Assembly (NCBI GenBank): GCA_902782125.1
Contig: CACZMA010000003.1
Span: 23,429 to 87,428, forward strand
DNA from: Oscillospiraceae bacterium
GTDB taxonomy: Bacteria > Bacillota > Clostridia > Saccharofermentanales > Saccharofermentanaceae
DNA length: 64,000 bases
Direction: 5' to 3'
In this document: positions 27,673 through 36,594 of the stretch, piece by piece
How the letters are laid out: the number at the start of each line of letters is the position of its first letter
Position numbering within the stretch: the stretch's first letter is position 1
Notes under the pieces: generated by a model
What the model was told of the DNA's origin: nothing
Seen by the model: the letters and a program-made list of their open reading frames with translations, nothing else
The model's database searches: none
Program-made: the position numbers and the translations under genes

Positions 27673-28620
27673 ATGGACGATTGTCTGGTCTATTTTTTTA
27701 CGGGTTTTCTTGACAGCGGGAAGACCTCCGTCATCTGCTCATGGCTCGACGGTGAGAACTTCAGGGGCCACAAAGCGGTAGTCATCAATACCGAAGAAGG
27801 CGAAGAAGAATACATTGCGGAGAACTATCCGAATGCAGATCCCGTCATCATCAACTGTGATGCCGACGCTGTCAACAAGGAACTCACCTTCGACATAGAA
27901 GCAAGACACAAGCCCGATCTGGTATTCATCGAATGGAACGGATCCGTGTCCCCTGCCGAGTTTTTTGACAAGGTGGATGTGCCCAAGAGATGGGCGCTCG
28001 CGGCAGCTATAGTCGTCGTTGACTGTTCGACATATGCCGAGTACTACAAGAACATGCAGACGTTCTTTGCAGACTACTACAGGTTCTGCGATACGGTCAT
28101 CTTCAACAGGGTCGATCCAGCCACCGACAACATCCCGAAGCTCAGAGGTTCGGTCAAGGCCGTCAACCCTTCGATAAGCATTAATTTCCTGAGCAAGGAT
28201 AACGAGATCATAAGGATAGAGGATCATCTTCCCTATGACCTGTCCAAGAGCCCCTGTGAGATCTCGGCAGACGACTTCGGTCTGTTCTATACCGATGCGC
28301 TCGATAATGTCGACCGCTACAACGGCAAGCGCGTTACGCTCATCGGAGAGGCCGAGATATTAAGAGAGTTCAGAGGCAGGGCATTCGTGCTCCAGAGACA
28401 GGCTTACACCTGCTGTGCGGCAGATGTCGGCATGATGGGCGTGCTCTGCATGTATGACGTTAAGTCCGGTTTCCCTGCCGGCCAGTGGCTCAAGGTAACG
28501 GGGACCGTGAGATATTTCGAGGACGAGCAGAACGGCCAGAAGGTGGATGTCCCCTGCCTTACCGTGGAGAACTACGCGATAACCTCGAAGCCCGAGAACG
28601 AGATCATTTATTTCAACTGA
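27673..28620 (+). CDS. G3E-family GTPase (CobW-like) with TIGR03943-like C-terminus
   Basis: 315 residues from the ATG at 27673, which has GAGGTG seven bases upstream. The upstream in-frame extension overlaps the dus gene on the other strand and is unlikely. The P-loop is GFLDSGKTS (11-19). The GTPase part lacks the CxCC metal motif of metallochaperone members (the position reads IINCDADAV). The C-terminal ~100 residues (YTCCAADVGMMGVL, GQWLKVTGTVRYFED) resemble the C-terminal domain of TIGR03943 proteins, which usually accompany permeases and CobW proteins in metal homeostasis. A role in zinc or related metal allocation with the next gene is inferred. Confidence 0.75.
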   Translation: MDDCLVYFFTGFLDSGKTSVICSWLDGENFRGHKAVVINTEEGEEEYIAENYPNADPVIINCDADAVNKELTFDIEARHKPDLVFIEWNGSVSPAEFFDKVDVPKRWALAAAIVVVDCSTYAEYYKNMQTFFADYYRFCDTVIFNRVDPATDNIPKLRGSVKAVNPSISINFLSKDNEIIRIEDHLPYDLSKSPCEISADDFGLFYTDALDNVDRYNGKRVTLIGEAEILREFRGRAFVLQRQAYTCCAADVGMMGVLCMYDVKSGFPAGQWLKVTGTVRYFEDEQNGQKVDVPCLTVENYAITSKPENEIIYFN

Positions 28621-28639
28621 TAGAAAGAAGGTAATTTGA

Positions 28640-29734
28640 ATGACAAAAGTAGACATTTTCTCAGGATTCCTGGGAGCAGGTAAGACAACGCTTATCAAGA
28701 AGCTCATCGCAGACGGATATAACGGACAGAAGATCGTGCTCATCGAGAACGAGTTCGGTCAGATAGGTATCGACGGCGGATTCCTGAAGGAATCCGGCAT
28801 CGAGATAACAGAGATGAATTCCGGCTGCATCTGCTGCAGCCTCGTAGGTGATTTCGGAACGGCGCTGCAGGATGTCATCGACCGTTTCCATCCCGACAGG
28901 ATCGTAATAGAACCCTCCGGCGTCGGCAAGCTCTCCGATGTCGTTGCGGCAGTCAAGAGAGTTGAAGGCACCGAGGTCTGCGGCACCGTCACGGTGATCG
29001 ACGCATCCAAGTGCAGGATCTACCTGAAGAACTTCAAGGAGTTCTACGAGAACCAGATCAAGTATGCCGGTACGATCATCTTAAGCCGTACGGGCAATAT
29101 CGCTCAGGATAAGCTCGACCAGGCCGTTGCCCTTATCAAGGAAGTCAACGACCACTCCCAGATCATCACCACTCCCTGGGATGACCTGTCAGGCGTTCAG
29201 ATCCTGAAGGCCATCGAAGAGCCCATCACGGCTGCGGACATGGCTGCAGCTCTTCTCGAAGCAGAGGAGCATGAACACCACCATCACCACCACGACCACG
29301 GTGAGGACTGCGAGTGCGAGGAGTGCAAGGGCCATCATCACGACCACGATGACGATGATGACGATGACGAGCATGAGCATCATCACGAGCACCACCATGA
29401 TCACGAGCATGAAGAACATGAGCATGAACATCATCATGACCACGATCACCACCATGCGGATGAGATCTTCGACAGCATCGGATTCGAGACATCAAGATCA
29501 TTCACGGCAGATCAGATCTCCGCAGCTCTCAAGTCGCTCGACAATTCAGACAAGTACGGTCAGATCCTCCGTGCGAAGGGCATCGTTGCAGGCGAAGGCG
29601 GACAGTGGATACACTTCGATTATGTGCCCGGTGAAGAAGATGTCCGTACGGGTCCTGCAGACGTTACAGGCAAGCTCTGCGTCATCGGCGCAAGCGTCAA
29701 CAAGGAAGCAGTAAAGGAATTATTCGGAATATAA
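28640..29734 (+). CDS. G3E-family GTPase metallochaperone with His-rich loop
   Basis: 364 residues. The P-loop is GFLGAGKTT (9-17), and the metal-binding CICC motif is at C63-C66 (NSGCICCSL). The usual NKxD guanine motif is replaced by SRTG. Residues ~209-273 are an extraordinary linker with about 30 histidines, long Asp runs and a CECEEC cluster, followed by the CobW C-terminal domain. Family knowledge points to GTP-driven delivery of zinc (ZNG1/COG0523), nickel or cobalt; the His/Asp/Cys loop would store or collect the metal. It begins 20 bases after the first GTPase, so the two work together. Confidence 0.88.
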   Translation: MTKVDIFSGFLGAGKTTLIKKLIADGYNGQKIVLIENEFGQIGIDGGFLKESGIEITEMNSGCICCSLVGDFGTALQDVIDRFHPDRIVIEPSGVGKLSDVVAAVKRVEGTEVCGTVTVIDASKCRIYLKNFKEFYENQIKYAGTIILSRTGNIAQDKLDQAVALIKEVNDHSQIITTPWDDLSGVQILKAIEEPITAADMAAALLEAEEHEHHHHHHDHGEDCECEECKGHHHDHDDDDDDDEHEHHHEHHHDHEHEEHEHEHHHDHDHHHADEIFDSIGFETSRSFTADQISAALKSLDNSDKYGQILRAKGIVAGEGGQWIHFDYVPGEEDVRTGPADVTGKLCVIGASVNKEAVKELFGI

Positions 29735-29746
29735 GGTACCGCGGCA

Positions 29747-31120
29747 ATGAACAAAGCAGGATTCAGGATCATCGTTGTAGGTGCCGGCAAGGTCGGCAAG
29801 ACCATCACAAGACGTCTTACTGACGAAGGCCATAACCTTGTCGTCATAGACAGATCTGAGAGTAAGCTCGAAGAGCTGTCCAACCAGTGCGACTGCATGC
29901 TTCTGACCGGTTCGGGTGCGAGCCACCAGACACTTGAAGAAGCCGGCATAACGGAATCCGACCTCATGATTGCGGTCACCGATTCAGACGAACTGAATCT
30001 TCTGTGCTGCACGATAGCAAAGCAGTTCAATCCCGATATCTCGACCATCGCCAGGGTAAGGAACCCCGACTACGGTAACGAGATCCCTTATCTCATGAAC
30101 CGTCTTGCGATAGACCGTATCATCAACCCCGAGTTCGAGGCGGCAGTGGATGCAGCGCGTCTGCTCTTCCTGCCTGCGGCAATATCCATCAATTCGTTCG
30201 CACACGGAACTGCCGAGATCGTCAAGATAGAGATACCCGAAGGCAGCATCCTTGATGAGAACTCCATCGCTTATCTCGGTAAGAACATCACCAACGATCT
30301 CGTCATCGTAGGAGTCGAGCGGGACGGCGAGCTCACGATCCCGAACGGTGACTTCGTATTGAAGTCCGGCGACGTCATATCGTTCGTATCTTCCCGTAAG
30401 GTCTGCATTCAGTTCCTGAAGGAGATCGGATTCAATTCCAGATCCGTTCACAACACCATGATCATAGGCGGCGGCAAATCCGCATACTATCTTGCGGATC
30501 AGCTGCTCAAGTCCGGCATCTACGTCAAGATCATCGAGAAGAGTTACGCGCGCTGCGAAGAGCTCAGCGTACTCCTTCCGAAAGCAATGATCATCCACGG
30601 CGACGGAACGGAATCAGGCGTTCTCGAAGAGGCCGGAATAGCTACCACGGATGCCCTCGTCGCCCTCACGGGTATCGACGAAGAGAACATCATGCTGACA
30701 CTGCACGCCAAGCAGGTATCTAAGGCAAAGGTGGTAACCAAGATCAACAGGATCACCTTCACCAAGGTCATCAACAATCTTAACCTCGGAAGTGTTATCT
30801 ACCCCAAGTACATAACCGCCGAGAACATAATCACATATGTAAGAGCGAAGCAGGCATCGATCGGCTCCAACGTCGAGACGATGTACCAGCTTCAGGACGG
30901 TCAGGCAGAAGCCATCGAATTCAAGGTGAAGGATACGCCTTCGATCAACGGTATCCCTCTTAAGGATCTTAAGCTCAAACCGGGCGTTATCGTCTCCTTC
31001 ATCATCCATGACGGACAGCTCATCATCCCTACCGGAACTGACTGCATCAGCGAAGGCGACAACGTCATGATCGTCACATCACACAAAGGCTTTACGGATC
31101 TTACGGACATACTTCGATGA
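29747..31120 (+). CDS. trkA: Trk potassium uptake regulatory subunit
   Basis: 457 residues made of two RCK modules in tandem, each an NAD-binding Rossmann domain (VVGAGKVGKTI at ~10, and IIGGGKSAYYLADQL near 240) plus a C-terminal ligand-binding domain. It is a peripheral cytoplasmic protein that gates the TrkH channel by nucleotide binding. Its stop overlaps the trkH ATG (ATGA), which makes the pairing certain. The 12-base gap from the His-rich GTPase gene suggests they share a transcript, although no functional link is obvious. Confidence 0.95.
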   Translation: MNKAGFRIIVVGAGKVGKTITRRLTDEGHNLVVIDRSESKLEELSNQCDCMLLTGSGASHQTLEEAGITESDLMIAVTDSDELNLLCCTIAKQFNPDISTIARVRNPDYGNEIPYLMNRLAIDRIINPEFEAAVDAARLLFLPAAISINSFAHGTAEIVKIEIPEGSILDENSIAYLGKNITNDLVIVGVERDGELTIPNGDFVLKSGDVISFVSSRKVCIQFLKEIGFNSRSVHNTMIIGGGKSAYYLADQLLKSGIYVKIIEKSYARCEELSVLLPKAMIIHGDGTESGVLEEAGIATTDALVALTGIDEENIMLTLHAKQVSKAKVVTKINRITFTKVINNLNLGSVIYPKYITAENIITYVRAKQASIGSNVETMYQLQDGQAEAIEFKVKDTPSINGIPLKDLKLKPGVIVSFIIHDGQLIIPTGTDCISEGDNVMIVTSHKGFTDLTDILR

Positions 31121-32589
31121 ACTTCAGGATGCACTTATACATACTGGCTAAGGTTATGCTCATCGAGGGCATCCTTATGCTCATCCCGACTGTCTGCGCT
31201 CTGTTCTACGGAGAGACGGACAAGCTGATCATCTATCTGTCCTGCTCGGCAGTCAGTGCACTGCTCGGTCTTGTCATCAGTAAAATCAAGCCCAAGAACA
31301 CCAACATCTACCTCAAGGACGGCTGCGTCGTTACCGCTGAGAGCTGGCTTCTGCTCTCGCTCATCGGATGCGTTCCCTTCCTTATTACCGGCGAGATACC
31401 GAGGTTCACGAATGCTGTTTTCGAGACCGTGTCCGGATTCACCACGACAGGTTCTTCGATCCTTACCGACGTCGAGGCGTTGTCACACGCTTCGCTGATA
31501 TGGAGATCGCTCACACACTGGATCGGCGGTATGGGAGTCCTCGTATTCCTCCTCGCCGTCGTGCCCATGTCGGGAGGGTCTAACATGAACCTTCTCATCG
31601 CTGAGAGCCCGGGACCTTCCGTAGGCAAGCTGCGCCCCAAGGTCCGTTCTACGGCAAAGGCGCTCTACCTTATCTATCTCGGTCTTACCCTGCTCGAGAT
31701 CCTTGTCCTCGTCATCGCAGGAATGCCGGTCTTCGACAGTCTCTGCTCGGCTTTCGGTACTGCCGGTACGGGCGGATTCGGCATCAGGAATGACAGCTTC
31801 GCATCTTATGCTCCGCACATCCAGTGGATAGTCGCGGTCTTCATGATAGTCTTCGGCGTAAACTTCAATTTCTACTATCTGATCTTAGCCAGACAGCCCG
31901 GCAAGGCGTTCAGGATGGAAGAGATCAGAGGATATCTTCTTGTCATCCTCGCAGCCGTAGCCGTTATCTGCGTCAACACTTTCAGCATCACGGGAGAGCT
32001 CTGGAGCACACTGAGGAATTCAGTCTTCCAGGTAGCGACGATCATAACGACGACGGGATTCGCGAGCACCGACTTTGACACCTGGCCCACGCTGTCGAAG
32101 CTCATACTCGTGTCTCTGATGTTCATAGGTGCATGTGCGGGATCCACCGGCGGCGGCATCAAGATCTCGAGGTTCCAGATAAGGCTCAAGACTCTCACCA
32201 GGGAGATAGACAGATATCTCCATCCCCGCACGGTCAAGAAGATCCAGATGGACGGCAAGCCTCTGGATGCCGAGGTCATCCGTTCCGTTACGGTCTACTT
32301 CATGGCATTCCTGCTTCTGTTCTCTGCATCCGTTGCCATCGTATCCATAGAAGGGTATGACCTCGTTACGAGCTTTACCTCCGTCGCGGCGACGATCAAC
32401 AATATCGGACCGGGACTTGCGATGGTCGGACCTACACAGAACTTTGCGTTCTTAAGCGACCTGTCCAAGTGGGTCCTCATCGTAGACATGCTCGCGGGAA
32501 GACTCGAACTCTTCCCTCTCATAATCTTCCTCTATCCGGGAACTTACAGGAACTCGTATCAGAATAAACTGCCGAGGATCATCAGATAA
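31117..32589 (+). CDS. trkH: Trk potassium channel subunit
   Basis: 490 residues with about ten membrane segments arranged as four pore-forming repeats. Characteristic filter segments are TVSGFTTTGSS, FGTAGTGGFG, TTTGFAST and AATINNIGPG. It forms the potassium-conducting dimer of the Trk/Ktr superfamily, controlled by TrkA encoded just upstream. The start codon overlaps the trkA stop by four bases. It ends four bases before the converging DEAD helicase gene, with no space for a dedicated terminator. Confidence 0.95.
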   Translation: MNFRMHLYILAKVMLIEGILMLIPTVCALFYGETDKLIIYLSCSAVSALLGLVISKIKPKNTNIYLKDGCVVTAESWLLLSLIGCVPFLITGEIPRFTNAVFETVSGFTTTGSSILTDVEALSHASLIWRSLTHWIGGMGVLVFLLAVVPMSGGSNMNLLIAESPGPSVGKLRPKVRSTAKALYLIYLGLTLLEILVLVIAGMPVFDSLCSAFGTAGTGGFGIRNDSFASYAPHIQWIVAVFMIVFGVNFNFYYLILARQPGKAFRMEEIRGYLLVILAAVAVICVNTFSITGELWSTLRNSVFQVATIITTTGFASTDFDTWPTLSKLILVSLMFIGACAGSTGGGIKISRFQIRLKTLTREIDRYLHPRTVKKIQMDGKPLDAEVIRSVTVYFMAFLLLFSASVAIVSIEGYDLVTSFTSVAATINNIGPGLAMVGPTQNFAFLSDLSKWVLIVDMLAGRLELFPLIIFLYPGTYRNSYQNKLPRIIR

Positions 32590-32593
32590 GATC

Positions 32594-33712
32594 TCACAGC
32601 TCGTAAGGCTTGGGATCCACCTTCGTATATCTCATTATCTCTTCCATGCGCGGCTTATCAAGATAAGCTACGAGTGAATAAGCCCTGCCCGATCTGCCGG
32701 CTCTGGCAGTCCTTCCTATCCTGTGAAGATAGAGCTCATTCTCCTTGGGAATATCGTAATTGAATACTGCTTCTATATCGTCGACATCGATGCCTCTGGC
32801 GACCACGTCAGTGGCTACGAGGATATCGAACTTGTCCTTGCGGTATGCATCCATCGTGCGGTTCCTGGTGCCCTGTCCGATGTCGCCGTGAAGGACCTCT
32901 GCCTTGAGACCTTTGGCTGCGAGCTTGGCGCATACCTTGGAAGCTTCCGCCTTTGTGTTGCAGAAGACTATTACCTTGCGCAGTCCTTCCCTGCTTAATA
33001 TCTTCATTATCGAATCGAGCTTGTCCTTCTCCGGACAGCTTACGATGTACTGGTCAATATCAGGGTGGTCCTGAGCTTTGGGCATTACGTCGATCTCTGC
33101 GGCATCTCCCATGAACTGCCATGTGATGTCCTGGATCTCACGGGGCATGGTAGCCGAGAACAGCGCGATCTGCTTGTCCTTGGGAGTAAGTGCCATTACC
33201 CTGCGGATATCGTTGATGAAGCCCATCTTGAGCATCTCGTCCGCCTCGTCTAAGACAAGTGTGTAGATCTGAGATATGTCGACCATCTTCCTTGTGACCA
33301 TGTCGAGAAGTCTTCCGGGAGTAGCGACTATTACCTGGGGCTTCTTCGCGAGCTTCTCCTTCTGCACGTTCATGCTCTGTCCGCCGATCAGCGAAGCGAT
33401 GCGGAAGCCCTGTATGTATTTGCCGAGTAACTTGAGTTCAGTCGTTATCTGAAGAGCGAGCTCTCTTGTGGGGCAGAGTATCAACGCCTGTACGAATCTC
33501 GCATCGAGGTTCAGATATTCAAGTATCGGGATGCCGAATGCAAACGTCTTGCCGGTGCCGGTCGGAGCCTTTGCTATGACACTCATGTTATCCATCATGA
33601 GCGGGATAGCTTTCTGCTGTACCGTGGTAGGGCGCTTCACGCCCATCTTCTTAAGTGAATCCAGCACCTCTGGAGAGAGGTCGAGATCTTCAAATGTCAG
33701 TTCTTCAGTCAT
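32594..33712 (-). CDS. DEAD-box RNA helicase
   Basis: 372 residues, a compact two-domain helicase core with no extra RNA-binding tail. Motifs in order: Q motif (RPTTVQQKAIPLM), I (APTGTGKT), Ia (PTRELALQ), Ib (TPGRLLD), II (LDEADEML), III (SATM), V (ATDVVARGID) and VI (HRIGRTARAG). It is likely a cold- or ribosome-assembly-type helicase, but the short form lacks the C-terminal domain that would tell which. Upstream lies a divergent region shared with the deoxyribose catabolism fusion gene. Confidence 0.95.
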   Translation of the reverse strand: MTEELTFEDLDLSPEVLDSLKKMGVKRPTTVQQKAIPLMMDNMSVIAKAPTGTGKTFAFGIPILEYLNLDARFVQALILCPTRELALQITTELKLLGKYIQGFRIASLIGGQSMNVQKEKLAKKPQVIVATPGRLLDMVTRKMVDISQIYTLVLDEADEMLKMGFINDIRRVMALTPKDKQIALFSATMPREIQDITWQFMGDAAEIDVMPKAQDHPDIDQYIVSCPEKDKLDSIMKILSREGLRKVIVFCNTKAEASKVCAKLAAKGLKAEVLHGDIGQGTRNRTMDAYRKDKFDILVATDVVARGIDVDDIEAVFNYDIPKENELYLHRIGRTARAGRSGRAYSLVAYLDKPRMEEIMRYTKVDPKPYEL

Positions 33713-33763
33713 ATCAAGCCTTTAACGGTTAACCCTTAGTTACCGCAAAACTATACCACAAAT

Positions 33764-33772
33764 TGTTATAAT
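33764..33772 (+). promoter_or_regulatory. Extended -10 promoter for the deoB-deoC fusion gene
   Basis: TGT followed by a perfect TATAAT (33767-33772) forms an extended -10 element about 35 bases before the ATG at 33807. There is no convincing -35, consistent with extended -10 dependence. Confidence 0.55.
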
Positions 33773-33806
33773 GTGTAAAAAAGAATTCCCCCGCGGAGGA
33801 TATGGT

Positions 33807-35636
33807 ATGGCTAAGCGTGTATTTCTTATTGTCCTTGACAGTTTTGGCATAGGCGGAGCGCCTGATGCGGTAGCCTTTGGAGACGAAGGCAGCAACACAC
33901 TCGCGGCAGTCCTGTCGGATTCGGACAGGCCCTTCCCTAACCTTGCAAAGATGGGCCTTTTCTCAATAGACGGAGAAGACGATCCCAGGATAAAGGATTA
34001 CCTGAAGGCGGCAGGACCGCTTCCCTGTCCCGTCGGTTCTTATGCGAGAGTAAGAGAACTGTCGCAGGGCAAGGACTCGACCATAGGTCACTGGGAGATA
34101 GCAGGCATTCTGTCAGACAAGCCCCTTCCCACATATCCGGACGGATTTCCCGAAGAAGTCCTCGATGCGCTTAAGGCTGCCACGGGCCGCGGGATACTCT
34201 GCAACAAGCCTTACAGCGGCACGGATGTCATCCGCGATTACGGTGAAGAACATATGAAGACGGGCGATCTTATCGTCTATACTTCCGCTGACAGCGTTCT
34301 GCAGATAGCTGCGCACGAAGACGTTATACCGGTGGAAGAACTCTACGATATCTGCAGCAAGGCACGTGCGATAATGACGGGAGATCATGCGGTCGGAAGA
34401 GTCATCGCCAGACCGTTCGAAGGCGTGCCGGGAGCTTTTACCAGGACTCCGAGAAGACACGATTACTCACTCAGCGCTCCTTCTTCGACTATGCTCGACA
34501 TCCTCAAGGAGCAGGGTTTTGACGTCATCTCGATAGGCAAGATCTTCGACCTGTTCGCAGGCCGCGGGATAACGGAATCCAACCCTACTTCCGGCAACAC
34601 CGAAGGTATCGCAAAGACTATAGAGATGATGGACAGGGACTTCACGGGACTTTGCTTCACTAACCTCGTCGACTTCGACATGAAGTACGGACACCGTAAC
34701 AATATCCCCGGATATGCCGCAGCAATGCACGAATTCGATGATGCCCTCGGCACCATACTGAATAAGCTTAAGAGTGACGATCTTCTCATCATCACTGCCG
34801 ATCACGGCTGCGATCCGTCCACGGAATCGACCGACCATTCCAGAGAGTGCATCCCCCTCCTCATTTACGGAGAAGGCCACATGGTGCCTCACAACATGGG
34901 CGAGCTCGCGGGCTTCAACAACATCGCGGGGCTGGTCACATCCGCTCTTATCGGCAGATCATATAAGAGGAGCTTTGAGCCGGAGACCGATTCCAACAAG
35001 CCTGATCCGGACAACATGATGAGCTTTGTTGATCTTACTAACCTTAAGGTCATCGCGACCGAAGATGACATCAGCTCACTGATAGAGCGTGCGGTATCTC
35101 AGGGCTGCGCTTCGGTTTGCATCCCTCCCTGCTATGTAAGCTACGGCAGCATGGTATCTGCAGGACGCATTCCGGTCTGTACTGTAATAGGATTCCCCAA
35201 CGGTTATCAGACGGCGGGATCGAAGCTCTACGAAGCGCTCGAAGCTTGTGATAACGGTGCTTCAGAGATCGACATGGTCATCAACAGATGCTTCGTCAAG
35301 ACAGGCAGATGGGATGATGTCGCTTCCGAGATCAAGCTCATCTCCGACGGCGTTCATGCGAAGGGCGCTCTCTTAAAGGTCATCATCGAGACATGCGATC
35401 TCACCGAAGACGAGAAGAAACGCATGTGCAGGATAGTATCCGAAGCAGGTGCTGACTTTATCAAGACTTCTACAGGATTCGGCACTGCAGGCGCGACTGC
35501 AGAAGACATCGCGCTGATGAGGCGTGAATGTGATGCTGATGTCAGGATTAAGGCTGCAGGCGGCATCAGATCTCAGGAAGCTGCGCATCAGATGCTGGAT
35601 AACGGTGCGGTCAGGATCGGGGCGTCAAAGCTCTGA
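33807..35636 (+). CDS. Fused phosphopentomutase and deoxyribose-phosphate aldolase
   Basis: 609 residues from the ATG at 33807, which has GGAGG eight bases upstream. Residues ~1-390 are phosphopentomutase (LIVLDSFGIGGAPDA, KDSTIGHWEIAG, ITADHGCDPSTESTDHSRE, with the metal-binding Asp/His residues). From about residue 395, deoxyribose-phosphate aldolase follows (VDLTNLKVIATEDD), with EIDMVINRC, the Schiff-base lysine in FIKTSTGF, and KAAGGIR. DeoB turns deoxyribose-1-phosphate into deoxyribose-5-phosphate, and DeoC cleaves that to acetaldehyde and glyceraldehyde-3-phosphate. The fusion joins consecutive steps of nucleoside salvage. Both active sites look intact and no frameshift is needed. Confidence 0.92.
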   Translation: MAKRVFLIVLDSFGIGGAPDAVAFGDEGSNTLAAVLSDSDRPFPNLAKMGLFSIDGEDDPRIKDYLKAAGPLPCPVGSYARVRELSQGKDSTIGHWEIAGILSDKPLPTYPDGFPEEVLDALKAATGRGILCNKPYSGTDVIRDYGEEHMKTGDLIVYTSADSVLQIAAHEDVIPVEELYDICSKARAIMTGDHAVGRVIARPFEGVPGAFTRTPRRHDYSLSAPSSTMLDILKEQGFDVISIGKIFDLFAGRGITESNPTSGNTEGIAKTIEMMDRDFTGLCFTNLVDFDMKYGHRNNIPGYAAAMHEFDDALGTILNKLKSDDLLIITADHGCDPSTESTDHSRECIPLLIYGEGHMVPHNMGELAGFNNIAGLVTSALIGRSYKRSFEPETDSNKPDPDNMMSFVDLTNLKVIATEDDISSLIERAVSQGCASVCIPPCYVSYGSMVSAGRIPVCTVIGFPNGYQTAGSKLYEALEACDNGASEIDMVINRCFVKTGRWDDVASEIKLISDGVHAKGALLKVIIETCDLTEDEKKRMCRIVSEAGADFIKTSTGFGTAGATAEDIALMRRECDADVRIKAAGGIRSQEAAHQMLDNGAVRIGASKL

Positions 35637-36566
35637 TCAGAAGGATACCTGGTTCTTACCCTCGCGCTTCGACTTATTGACCTTTCTCTCGGCAACGGAA
35701 AGGAGCTTTGAGATGTCAGGCTCGTTCTTGTCGAATGTGGCGATACCTGCGGAGATGGTTATCTTCTGAGACTGACCTTCGACTTCGATCGGACTTTCGG
35801 CTATGAAGTTTACCGTCTGCTTGACAAGGCCGTATGCCTGGGTCTTGTCTGTGGAGGGAAGGACTACTGCGAACTCGTCGCCGCCGATACGGAAACATGT
35901 ATCAGCCTTACGCGTACTCTTAAGGAGGAGATCCGCGATAGTCTTGAGGACAAGGTCGCCGTTCTGCTGACCGAACTGATCGTTGATCATGGTAAGGTCA
36001 TCCACGTCAAGAAGGACTACGGAGAAAGTGCTGCCGTCATTCTTGACTTCGCTGTATACGCTCGCATACTTCTCGAGCGTCTCATAGAAATACTTACGGT
36101 TATAAAGTCCGCTCAGGTTGTCGACCCTGACCAGATGTTCCATCTCGAGATATGACTTCTGCAATTCCCTCTCGAGTGTCTTCGTCTCGGTGACGTCCTT
36201 GCTCGAACCCCAGGTGCCGATTATCTTGCCTTCCTTGTCAAAGAGCGGATACTTGGATGCCATGTAGTACTTCGTGGTGCCGTCATCCAATACGAGCTCC
36301 TCGATGACATTCAGCATGGGCTGGCCTGTAGCGATTATCACGAGCTCGGTCTCTCTTGCCGCCTGGGCAAAATCCTTCGGGAAGAACTCAAAATCCGTCT
36401 TGCCGAAAAGCTCCTCGGGATTCTTTGCCCCGAGCTGATGCGCATGACCCAGATTGTTCCAGATGAACTTCGAATCCAGATCCTTGAAGTAAACTGTATC
36501 GGAAGAATAATCCCTGATCGTCTCAAGAACTATCTTATTGATCTCTTCTTTGTTAATGGCTGTCAT
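35637..36566 (-). CDS. PAS-GGDEF diguanylate cyclase
   Basis: 309 cytosolic residues. A PAS domain spans ~15-130 (DTVYFKDLDSKFIWNN, FGKTDFEFFPKDFA, YPLFDKEGKIIGTWGSSKDVT). A short coiled-coil linker leads to a GGDEF domain starting RVDNLSGLYNRKYF, with FRIGGDEFAVVLP intact. It should synthesise c-di-GMP. The PAS ligand is unknown. The stop abuts the deoB-deoC stop with no bases between (TGATCA), so the two genes converge directly. RBS GGAGG precedes the ATG. Confidence 0.93.
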   Translation of the reverse strand: MTAINKEEINKIVLETIRDYSSDTVYFKDLDSKFIWNNLGHAHQLGAKNPEELFGKTDFEFFPKDFAQAARETELVIIATGQPMLNVIEELVLDDGTTKYYMASKYPLFDKEGKIIGTWGSSKDVTETKTLERELQKSYLEMEHLVRVDNLSGLYNRKYFYETLEKYASVYSEVKNDGSTFSVVLLDVDDLTMINDQFGQQNGDLVLKTIADLLLKSTRKADTCFRIGGDEFAVVLPSTDKTQAYGLVKQTVNFIAESPIEVEGQSQKITISAGIATFDKNEPDISKLLSVAERKVNKSKREGKNQVSF

Positions 36567-36594
36567 ATCGGTTCACCTCCGGTTAAGCGGAAAG

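Noticed and set aside
29270..29460. Methionine/valine-rich reading frames on the opposite strand of the His-rich loop
   Set aside because: They are mirror translations of the repeated CAT/CAC/GAC codons and have no RBS or family resemblance.
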